A stretch of 64,000 bases of DNA. Origin: Paramecium sonneborni (Eukaryota > Ciliophora > Oligohymenophorea > Peniculida > Parameciidae). A program made the position numbers and the translations under genes. This document shows positions 52,900 through 63,204 of this stretch, piece by piece; the stretch's first letter is position 1, and every line of letters starts with the position of its first letter. The notes beneath the pieces were generated by a model. It saw only the letters and a list, made by a program, of their open reading frames with translations. It made no database searches and had not been told where the DNA came from. The DNA lies in NCBI GenBank assembly GCA_905182985.1, contig CAJJDN010000056.1, positions 491,908 through 555,907 on the forward strand, given 5' to 3'.

Positions 52900-54106
52900 T
52901 GAGATTGAATTATTTTTGAGAGAACTATAGAGATGTTGTATTATTGATGGGTTTGAATAACATTATTAAATGTTTCAAAATATAGATACTGGTTCTACAG
53001 CTCAAATATAACTTTGAAGGAGGCTATTGATGGATAAAATCAAGAATTTTAATTTTATTACTAAAAGAGAGTTAGCTAAAGTATTGATTGAAACTGTTCA
53101 TTATATGCATACCAAAGTATTCGATATCCAAAATTAGGGAATTATGCATCGAGATTTAAAACCATTTAATATACTTTATAAAAATAATGATCCATAAGAT
53201 TGGCAATTTGGAATTGGAGATTTTGGATTCTCAACTACAATTAAATAATAATAACATATTCTTTATAAATGTGGTACTCTTGGTTATGTAGCACCTGAAA
53301 TTATAGAATATAGAGAATTCTAAAATGTATGGATTATCTTGTGATGTCTTTAGTATTGGTGTCATTTTATATGAAATGTAATAATCAAATTTTATTTAAT
53401 AGCTTTTTCAATATTCATCCATTTAAAAGTAAAACTAAAGATGAAACTTTATGATAAAATGTAAATGTTCAAATTAATTTTGATGATCGTATTTGCATTC
53501 CTTAATCTCTCAAATCTTTAATTATTTCTATGGTTAGAAAAAATCCACGACATAGATTCACTCTATAATAATGTTTAGAACATGACTTTTTTAAAGAAAA
53601 CCTATCAAAATTTAATGAACTTTATTAAGAAATTTAAGAGTATAAATATAAAATATAATCTAATTTTATAGACATGACCAAAGATAATGGAAATAGAAAC
53701 ATTCGATGTCAAACTCTTTAATTTCTAAAAATTCAAAATAACAGAAGAAGAAGATAGTCTTTACCTCAAGATTTCTCTGTTACACAAGAACCCTAAATTT
53801 AACGAGTAATAGTCATAATTATTGCTTAAGGTAAAAGCATTAATAAAATAAAGATAATCTATGTCCTCCACTCATGAGTCTAAATTGAAGCTAGAATCCT
53901 AACAACAATTCTAATTATCCTAATAAAATTAAATCTAAATGCCATAGATAAAAATTATCTAATTAGATAATATTTTTGAAATCTTTCTAAATGATTCACA
54001 TCATATCCCAAATTCTTTTGGTTAAACATATTTAATAAAAGGCAATATTGATATTGATAAAGATAAAGATATTTTAAAAAAATATTTTATGTTATTATAT
54101 GATTGA
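52900..54106 (+). pseudogene. Decayed protein kinase with long C-terminal extension
   Basis: From ATG 53030 one frame holds the E-helix to activation loop: KVLIETVHYMHTKVFDI, MHRDLKPFNILYKN, GDFGFSTTI, CGTLGYVAPEIIEYREF. HRD and DFG are intact. A shift near 53320 leads to MYGLSCDVFSIGVILYEM, and another to HPFKSKTKDETL, where TGA (about 53452) replaces the usual Trp before QNVNVQINFDD. The C-lobe then ends KNPRHRFTLQQCLEHDFF. A further shift near 53680 opens a well-preserved tail (KFKITEEEDSLYLKISLLH to ILKKYFMLLYD) ending at TGA 54104-54106. At least three frame changes plus one nonsense codon make it a pseudogene. Confidence 0.75.
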
Positions 54107-55589
54107 ATATATAAAAAAATATATTAATATAAATAAAAGTCTCATGTCTGAGTACTAAAGAGTCAAATTTATCTTTCCGGCTTTAGAAAAATTTATTGTT
54201 ATGGTATATGTTTTTTTCAGAATTAGGATTTAAATAGTAAAATTGCTCTTGACGATCTTAAATTTACTTTTACAAATATTTTAAAAATTGATTTGTTTGC
54301 AAAAAGAATAAAATTCTCATTTAATAAAGGATTTATACAAATCGACTTAAATTCATAATAAAGTTTAAGTGGATAAGAGGCAATAAAAAATCAAAACCAA
54401 AATTAAGAAAAATAATAGATTGATATTACAGTAAAATTTATTGAAGAAGGAGCATGATATTATATTGTAATTATTTTAATTTATGCAAAAAAAATATTTT
54501 AAGAAGAACATTTTAATATTTTTTTTTTAAATCAACTGAAATATAAGTTAAAAGAGAATCCTGTTAAATTAATTTGAATCAAAAATGATATTAAATTTAA
54601 GAATAATTTAGTTATAATTCATATCTTTAATTTAGATAATGATAGATATTTCTATAATTGATACTTTTTAATTTCTTTTTCATAATAATTTTTATTTGTA
54701 TAAACTCTTCTTTGAGAATTTGATTTTTTTTCATCTATAAAAACTGTTAGACATCTTAATTTAGAAAACTCTCAATTATTAACTTAGATTGATCAAATAA
54801 ATTATTTATTTCTATTAAAAATGTTCTTAAGATAACAAAATAAATCTTAATGTTATAGAAAATACTTCTATAAAAACTTATCTTAAATTAATATAAATTA
54901 AATAATTAAACTTAAATTAATATAAATTAAATAATTAAAAAAAAAATTTCACTCGTAATCAAAATTTCCTTGATTAAATTATTATTCTAAATCTTTGAAT
55001 TTTTTATTAAAGATTAATTCAAATAAAATACCAATAATCTCTTAAAACTTGATAGAAAAGTAGTTTAATTATGTTTGAGCATGATACTAAAATTAATCAA
55101 TACTTGAATTTTCAATTTTCTTCGAAAAAAATCATTTCTATACTAATTTTTAATATAAAAGAGCAAAAAAAATTTATCTATTTTTTAAAATAATAATCTA
55201 TAACAATATAAAAGGATGGCATAAAATTATTTTTATCAAAATAATATTTTAATATTTTAATATTTTTAAAAAAATGATTCCTGAGGAGAAGATTGAAACA
55301 ATTTAAATGCCATCCTTAATTACAAGTTTTTCGAAAAGGAAGTAAAATATGTCCCAATCAATTTCATAATCTAATATTTTGTTACAATCAAGTAGTTAGT
55401 GTTGTGAAAAATAAGAGTAGATAATTGAAAACATACTATTAAATGAGAAAAAAAATGTAAAAAAAGTTGAAGAAGATAAAAAAATAATAAATTCTTGATT
55501 ATAATTTAAACACTCAACTATCATTAGAAATCAAATCAATAATCAACACAGTAGTAATATCGAATACTTAGTAATAATATTTGCAAGGA
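54107..55589. other. AT-rich spacer with one short tandem duplication
   Basis: Apart from the 29-bp repeat at 54882-54939 I see nothing. The 5' exon or promoter of the vWA gene may lie in the last 300 bp. Confidence 0.35.
54882..54939 (+). repeat. 29-bp direct tandem duplication
   Basis: Two back-to-back copies of a 29-bp unit beginning CTTAAATTAATATAAATTAA, followed by an A-run. Probably replication slippage in noncoding DNA. Confidence 0.85.
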
Positions 55590-56942
55590 ATGATGAGTTT
55601 AAAAGCTTTGGACATCATGTAGAATATAAATGAATAATCATGTTGAGTTGGTGTTGATTTAGTATAAAAATAATACTTATTTATAGTTTTGTTTAATTGA
55701 TAGGAGTGGAAGTATGCATGGAGATAAGTTAATAATGGTTAAAAAAACATTAGTTTAATTGTTAGAATTTCTTGGAGATAAGGATTGACTTTAATTAATT
55801 GTATTTGATGGTTAAGCATAAAGAATTACACCTTTAAATTATGCAACAACTGAAAATAAATTATATTTTAAAGAAAAGATAGCTTCTATTTAATCTGGTG
55901 GAGATACTAAGATAGCAGTGCTTTTTAATTAGCACTAGATGAATTAAAATAAAGATAAGTGATAAATGATGTTAGTTCAATATTTTTGTTATCTGATGGT
56001 TAAGATTCAACTGCATTTGTAGAAATTTAAAATAGTGTTTCAAAAGTGAAAGATGTTTTCTCTATTCATTGTTTTGGTTTTGAGCGAGATAATGATACTA
56101 ATATGATGACATCTATTTGTAATTTAAAGAATGGTAGTTTTTACTTTGTGTAAGAAATAGATTTGTTGGATGAATTCTTTGCTGATGCTTTTGGTGGTTT
56201 GATTACTGTAATAGGTGAATAATTAGAAATTAAAGCTTCAATTTAATCAACCTCTCCTTTTGAAAATGTTTCTATTTCTAAGACTTATGGAAAAATGTGG
56301 TAAAAAATAGATAAAGACTATATTATCAAATTGCCACATATTGTTTCAGGAACTAGAAAAGATTTTGTATTTGAATTATGCTGGCCTACTTGTTAGAATA
56401 TTGATGAAAAAGATAAAGAATATAAAGTTCTTGATGTATCAATGACTTTATAAAATCCAATTACTAAATAAGTAATTTAAAAAGATGATAGTTTGATTGT
56501 TAAAATTGTTAATTCTGATAATTCAATTATTTAAAATGAATAAGATTTGGATGCTTTAACTGAATATTACAGGGTTAAAGGAACTGAAACTATTTTAAAT
56601 GCTAAATAATTATGTGATGAGGATGATTTTGATCAAGCAAAACTCTTGATATAAAGTATGCTTATAAAAATTAAACCAAATGAATTTATCTTAGCTTTAT
56701 GTTAGGGAATAGTATAAGATTTAGAGTAAGCAGTATAAGCATGTGAAAGAAACAGATTTTAAAATTATGGTAATAGCTAAATGATTTAGTTTGTGTCTAA
56801 TAATTTTCAACAAATAGGATCCAATTCCATTTTCAATTCCCTAGGACAAAAATTATCTTCTTACTCAACCTTCATACTCAAATACAATGCAATCTCTTTT
56901 GAGAAGTTAAGTTTAAGATTTTAGAATTTCATAGTAAAGTGA
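55590..56942 (+). pseudogene. Recently inactivated von Willebrand A (vWA) domain gene
   Basis: From ATG 55590: MMSLKALDIMQNINEQSC, TGA (55644-55646), then VGVDL. After a 25-nt intron (55662-55686) comes FCLIDRSGSMHGDKLIMVKK with the MIDAS DxSGS motif. A second TGA (55786-55788) falls inside GDKD-stop-LQLIVFDG, and a shift near 55914-55925 separates IQSGGDTKI from ALDELKQRQ. Beyond that, 340 residues are perfectly open to TGA 56940-56942 and hold the rest of the vWA fold (SSIFLLSDGQDSTAF, VFSIHCFGFERDNDTNMM) and the usual Paramecium C-terminal helical domain. Both nonsense codons sit where Arg is expected, as CGA to TGA changes would give. Only three lesions suggest young decay, or an allele. 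Same strand as the GTPase/vWA gene 0.5 kb downstream. Confidence 0.8.
55662..55686 (+). other. 25-nt intron in the vWA gene
   Basis: GTATAAAAA...TTTATAG; removal joins VGVDL to FCLIDRSGSM in frame at the start of the vWA fold, matching the usual VGVDLxxxIDxSGSM sequence of the family. Confidence 0.85.
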
Positions 56943-57427
56943 CATATTATGATTATGAGCAAAATATAAACAAGTAGTTTTTTTTTTTTTAAATTTATTT
57001 TCTTTTTTCATTTTTCCTTACTTTTTTATTTTTCAAGTAATTCCAAGCAAAAATTGAAAACTTTAATAAACATTATCTCAAAATGTATTTCATGTCTTCA
57101 AATATTAAAAGTTCATAATTTTGAATAAATACTTTTAATTTCTCTTCTTTCTTATTGATATTTTATGTAATCAATAAATACAAAATGAAAAAAATCAATA
57201 TTAAATGTTATTTTCTCTTTTATATCTTAAATCTTCAAAATCTAATATTAAAAAAAAAATATTTAAAATATAGCATAAAGGCAAGGCAGAATCTAATCTA
57301 TAAGAAAGATATCAATAATGATTAGAATAATATATTTATATTTAATTTTTTTAGTTAATTTACAAATTTTGATAGAATAAGGAAAAATAATAGTATTTTT
57401 GTTAATAAAAATAATCAATTATTGGTT

Positions 57428-60400
57428 ATGGATTAGTTTGAATTAAATAATAGTGATCTGAGGGATCAAATTTAAGAATTATGTGATTAAATAAAATAAG
57501 AAATATGGACCGAAGAATGTGACATTTTAGAATAGTTTGAAGAAATTTTAAAATAATTAAATGATGAAGACTAGAACAAAACTATTTAATTTATCAAAAC
57601 TTATTTTCAAAATTAAAGCTATGTGTCGAAACTGGAATTAAAATTTAAAACTTAAAAAGTCCCTAATAATAATCCAGAAATTATTGATTACAAAAAAAAG
57701 TATTTAATACTTATTCAATAAAAACAAGACTGGTAATAAGTTTTATAATAATTATAATAATAAGAATTTTGTTAAGAAAATATGTATTAATTTTACCATT
57801 TCAACAAATTTGCATATTGTAGGAAAATTAAAAGAATAAGTTTTTAACCTATTAGAATTATGCTAAATAACTTCAATTTATGATTATGGTTACCCTTATT
57901 TGAAAATTATAAGAATTTTATTAAGTTTTATTGAAAAAAAGAATTATTTTGATGATTCAGAATAAAAATTAATAAATTCAATAATAGTTAGTAAATTAAA
58001 AGAATAAATATTGCAATTTTTATGTTATGAAGATAGTCTATTATAGAATGACTATGTATATTTATAATTTACAGATTAAATTAGAAAATTTAATGAATTA
58101 AATACATCTAAAATGGTAAAAGATAATTAGAAAATAAATGATGAATTAAAAAAATTGAAAAAAGAGAGAGATTAAATTAGAGGAAAAAAAGAAGATTAAA
58201 AATCTTAATCTTAATTAGAAAATCATTTAAATTATGATGAAAAATTAAATGAATATAAAAGAAAGCATGATGAACTTACAAAAAAATTAAAATAAAATTT
58301 AGAACATATTGGAATTAGAAATATTGGAATAGAATTATTTTGGAGAGAATTGATAGCATTTAATTAAAAAAATTTGAAAGCTTCATTAAAAATTGATCCA
58401 GTAGATAAAGTCTATGAAATAATAAAAAAAAGGAGAACCATTTGAATTTTTAGATGGAGATTCTCTTAAAATAAATTCAACATTTTTACAATAACTAAAA
58501 AATAAATTTTAAAATTAAGGATAAGAAAAAGTTTTAATATTAAGTGTTTTAGGACCATAGAGTTCAGGAAAATCTACTATTTTAAATAAAATTTTTGGAT
58601 GTCATTTTTGGACAAGTGTTGGTAGATGTACAAAGGGAATTTATTTAAACATATTAAAAATATAATATAAGGAATACTTTAATAATCTATTTGATTATAT
58701 CTTAATACTAGATTCAGAAGGATTATAAAATCCCAATTAGGTTGATCCAGAGTTTGATAAAAAGATTGCTCTATTTATTTTAGCTATTAGTGATATTATT
58801 CTGATAAATGTTAAGGGAGATATTAATGATTCATTTAAAAATTTAGTTGAAATGTGTATATTTACTCTGATAACAATGAAGAGTAACATTTCTTCTATTA
58901 AATAATTAAGTTGGTGTTTTAATTAAAATAATGATGGTAATAAGTTTATTCCATTCTTAGAATAAATTTAAGGAATTGCAAATAATTTGAATCTAGAATA
59001 TAAACATGTAGAAGGAGATGATAACAATTAAACTATAGACTATAATGAATTTCTGAATATTTCAAAGGAAAATATTTAAATTCTAGGATTTGCATCAATT
59101 GAAAAATTATGGAGAAATAAAGATAATTTAGGTAATTTTAATGATTGGAGATAATTAATAATTAATGAAACATATTCAGAAGAAGCATATATGTATGGTA
59201 TAAGAATGATAAAGAATTTTATAAATAAATTTAATTCATAAACTGAAACATCATAAATGTGCAGTTTGAGCTTATTCTTATAAAATATAAATACCAATTG
59301 GTAAACTATATGTAATTTGCCAGATTTATTAGAGTTTACAGAATTAATATCTTATAAAAAAGATTAGTTAATGAAAAGTTTGTTTGAATAAATTTATGAA
59401 GAGTAAGATTTTAAATTTAAAGATGAAATTGGAAATGAACTAGAGGAAAAAGTAAACAAGAGCTCAACAATAAATTTAAGTTTGCTTGAAAAAATCTATA
59501 ATGATGAAAAAGAAAACCTTAAATTAAAATTTATTTAGATTGAAGAAAGCCTAAAAGAAAAATTACTTGAATTTAAGTAATTGAATCAAATCCCAAAAAA
59601 GATTTTTCTAAAATATTTAAAATAATTAAGTGAGAGGCTTAATACTACGAAACTAGAATCTGAAGTTATAGTATTTGAAGAAATAAAAAATAAAGAAAGA
59701 GAGTATTAAAACCAAAGAGGATTTAAATCTCTTGATAATTTTATTCTTGAGATTAGTAAAAATGAGTAAAAATTAAAGCAGTTTTAAGGCTAAGAAATTT
59801 TAATAAGAGATTAATTTGAGAAATTATGGTAATAAATTACTAATGATTCAGAGAATAAGTAAATAAAAATATTAAAAGAATATTCTGAAAAATAATATTA
59901 AGCTATTTCCTCATTTACAGAGTACAAATTGTTAACTAAAAATGAATTCGATTATATTAATTATTTTACAGAACACATAAATGGGGAAACTCCTTTTAGG
60001 AAAGAGAAAGAAGAAAAGTTTAATATTTTCAATAAGTTTTAATAAGAATTATAAATTTAAGATTAATTTAGAATAATTATAAATGCAAAAGAAACAATGA
60101 GATATGTTGAAATTTTCTAATAAAAATTGGAGAACAGAATAAGAAAAGATAAAACTAAATACAATGTAATAAAAATTAATAACTATTATTTATTTTAAAT
60201 CACCATCTATTTTGTTGAGAAAGAAAAATTAATAAATTATATTAAAGGCCAAAACATAATTAAAGATTTAGATTTGATTTTATAGAAATTTCAACAAAAA
60301 TAACAACAATAATAAAATAATTAGAAAGGCACTTCAAAATATAATTGTATTAATAATCAGATCTGGTAATTGTTGATTTTAATAGAAATTTTTGATATAG

Positions 60401-63204
60401 ATTTTGATTAAGAGTTAAGGAAATAATTATTCAATGTAATTAATAATCCCGCTAAATGGAAAATGCTATGGTCAGACTATAATGATTAAGTAGTAAACTC
60501 ATTTAAGAAATTTTAAGCCAGTTTTAACTATAACTCTAATAAAATAAAAAAAACAACTCATTAGACATAAGATAATTTTCTTAAAAGTATCTAAGAGTTC
60601 AACAAAAATTTGTTAATAGAAAACTTCAAAGTTAGTTGTGGCAATGAGAAAGAAGTTGAAGAATTCTATTCCGAATTTTAAATTAATAATTTCATTATAT
60701 TCAGAAAACAATTAATTATTCCTAAAACGTAAAATTAAAAATTTTATGCTTATTTAGAATATATTTAGTCTAAAAATAATTCTCATTATGCTAGCTTTTA
60801 ACTAGATTTCATTAATATTTTTAAATAAGAAATGTTTGCAGTAGATGAAGAAATGCTATAAAATAAGAATTAGTAGAAAATTTCTGAATTAGATAAAATA
60901 AATAGTTGGTAAAAGATTTATTTTTCAATTTATGATTTAATTAAATCAGAGATGACGAAAAATAATTGCAAAGAGAATGAAAATAAAGATAATTCAGATA
61001 ATGAAGATATTTCCTCATCTAATACCAGTTTGATTAAAATTATAATGTCTAAAATTGAGTAGGAAATAATTGAATATAATAAAGGTTTTGCTAATTTTGG
61101 TATAATATTAAATGGTATAGGCGAAAGATGCATTTATTATTATTCTATGTTAATCATTTGGAGATTTACATGTTATAAGAAATGGAAAGGAATATAATAA
61201 AGTAAAAAGAAATTCGAAGAAGTGAAATAAAATCAGTTATTGAAGTTTATAGCTGATATCAAAAAAAATAAAACTGAATAAAGTAAATTAAAAGCCCAGA
61301 ATCTAATAAATAATGTATATAAGGATTTCATTTAAAAGTTTTATAAAGAAAATGAATTAGCTGTTGGTCAAGCTATAAAAGATAAAAATATGGCTTGCGT
61401 GGATTTAATTAAAATTTTAGATAAAAATATTTTGAAAGATTATAAGAAAGAGCAAGACTCTAAATAATATACTGATATATAAATATATGAATATATAACA
61501 AAATAAAGAGAGTTTATTGAAAAATATGCTTAAAACTAAGTTTAAAAAATTTAAGCAGAAGTTAATTAAACATTTGAAATTGACTTGAGAGAAAAATTAA
61601 AAACATTTTTAGGACAAATTTTAAAAAATGTAGCCATATTAGTGTCTCATACTGCTCTATAAGACCCTCCTGTAAAATCAATTGATTATTTTGATATTAG
61701 TAAGGATGACAAAAACCAAGATGTATTCTATGAAATTTTATTATTTAAATTGATACTATAATGTCTTTAAGGTAAGTAAGAAAAAAAAGGAGTATAAAAT
61801 CAAAATGAATTAGAATAAGATTAAAATGTTAATATTATAGAAGAATATAAGGAAATTTTTCAAGTTTCAAATTATAAAGCAATAAATATTCCTATTTTAA
61901 ACATATCTCTATTTTAAGACTCAGAATAATAAATCTAACTTTTAAAACCTTTTGCTGATGAATTATAAAATTAATTGTAAATTCATATTTCATAAATTGA
62001 TAAAAAGGTGAAATTAGATTTAAGCAAATTCTAAAGTTATTCTGAATTAGATACAATAAGACTAAATATGACTGGTTGTCTTCATTCTTGTCCTATGTGT
62101 AAACGTAAATGTGATTAATCGAATTCTAGCGGTCATAAACACAAATGTTCAAATGGGCACTAATTAAGAGGTATCTATCTATTCTATATTTAAGGGATGA
62201 ATGGAATATTAATTGAAAATACTCCTTCTTTATTCACATGTGATGAGATGAATGATGAAAGTTTAATTACAACTTTGGAAACACAAGTAACAAAATAATG
62301 GAAAGAAATTAGAAGGACATATGATGATTGGATTTTTATAGGTATAGGAGAAACAGAATTAGAAGAAAATAAAATAAAAATGATGAAAGTTTGGAATGAA
62401 GGAACAGGATAGATGGTATGCCAATAGTTAAGATAAATATTAAATAATCCTCTAATCTGTTTTGTCCCAAAAAATAATTATTAAGAAGTGGTTAGACACC
62501 CTAAAATTCATTATGTTTTTATAATTGATGATTCTGGTTCTATGCTAGGTAAAAGATGGATAAAAGCAAAGAAAAGTTGTTTATATTGCATGAAAGAAAT
62601 ATCTAAAAATAGTAATGCAAGAGTGAGTGTAATCATTTTTAACTATCAAGCTAGAATTATTGTTGACTGTGAAATAGTTGATATAGATTAATGCGAATAA
62701 AAGATTGATTATGATAGTGGAGAAACTAATTTTTGTGGTACCTTTTAAAAGGCATATGATTTGATAATCAAACATTAAAATTATGCATTCGAAAAGTAAC
62801 ACTTATTTATTTCAATAGAACTGAAATATTATTTTATACTGATGGAGCAGGAGAGTATCCAAAATAAGAAATTTAATAATTTACTATGTTTCCAGAGTAA
62901 TAGAGAGCAAGAATATTTCTTAATTGCTGTACTGAAGATAAGAATCCTATTACTTTATAAATGATTGTTAATGAATTTAATAGTAGTCTCATTAAATCTG
63001 AGTTAAAAAGTAACTTTTTAGTAGCAGATCTAGAAAAAGCTTGGACTGAAATAGTCAGTAGAGATTATCATAAACTTAAAAGTTGATTAGTATAATTCAT
63101 TAATCTTTATTCATATTAAGAATTATAATTAAAATCAAAATCAATTAATAAGTTGTGAGGATGTGAATTTTTTGAACGATTTATAATAATACAAATTTCT
63201 CTGA
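57428..63204 (+). CDS. Very large GBP/VLIG-like GTPase with zinc cluster and vWA domain
   Basis: Proposed exons: 57428-57739, 57765-62795, 62819-63057, 63083-63204 (about 1,900 residues). The N-terminal 300 residues are Gln/Glu/Lys-rich coiled coil. Near residue 370 is the P-loop VLGPQSSGKSTILNKIFG, then a switch-I-like SVGRCTKGIY and DSEGL, the order of guanylate-binding/atlastin/very-large-inducible GTPases. A long helical stalk follows to about 1500. Near 1540 is a Cys/His cluster (GCLHSCPMCKRKCD, HKHKCSNGHQLRG) as in VLIG-type proteins. A vWA domain starts near 1687 (FIIDDSGSMLGKRW, DSGETNFCGTF, LFYTDGAGEY). One lesion: an A8 run at 58424-58431 where seven As are needed. The frame is also open upstream of the chosen ATG. 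Nucleotide-driven assembly on membranes or pathogens is the family theme; the role here is unknown. Confidence 0.82.
57740..57764 (+). other. 25-nt intron 1 of the GTPase gene
   Basis: GTTTTATAATAA...AATAAG, 25 nt. Without it the upstream frame ends at a TGA about 120 bp on; with it the sequence continues as NFVKKI and later LHIVGKLKEQVFNLLELC. A 37-nt version ending at the next TTAAG is also in frame. Confidence 0.7.
62796..62818 (+). other. 23-nt intron within the vWA domain
   Basis: GTAACACTT...TCAATAG, 23 nt. Splicing joins NYAFEK to TEILFYTDGAGEY, restoring a textbook vWA strand with xFxTDG. The unspliced frame hits TGA 150 bp later. Confidence 0.88.
63058..63082 (+). other. Probable 25-nt intron 3 of the GTPase gene
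   Basis: GTAGAGATTAT...TTAAAAG. If not spliced, the protein ends SRDYHKLKS at TGA 63084-63086. If spliced, the frame continues as TEIVIDQYNSLIFIHIKNYN and ISCEDVNFLNDLQQYKFL to TGA 63202-63204, and protein-like sequence continues after that, so splicing is favoured. Confidence 0.55.

Noticed and set aside
62488..62802. A separate small vWA ORF at 62488-62691 and a minus-strand ORF opposite it
   Set aside because: The plus ORF is an internal piece of the GTPase/vWA protein cut by a TAA read as stop; the minus ORF is its antisense shadow.
57428..63204. Bacterial or viral origin for the GTPase gene
   Set aside because: It uses the ciliate code and contains 23-25 nt Paramecium introns, so it is a resident nuclear gene.
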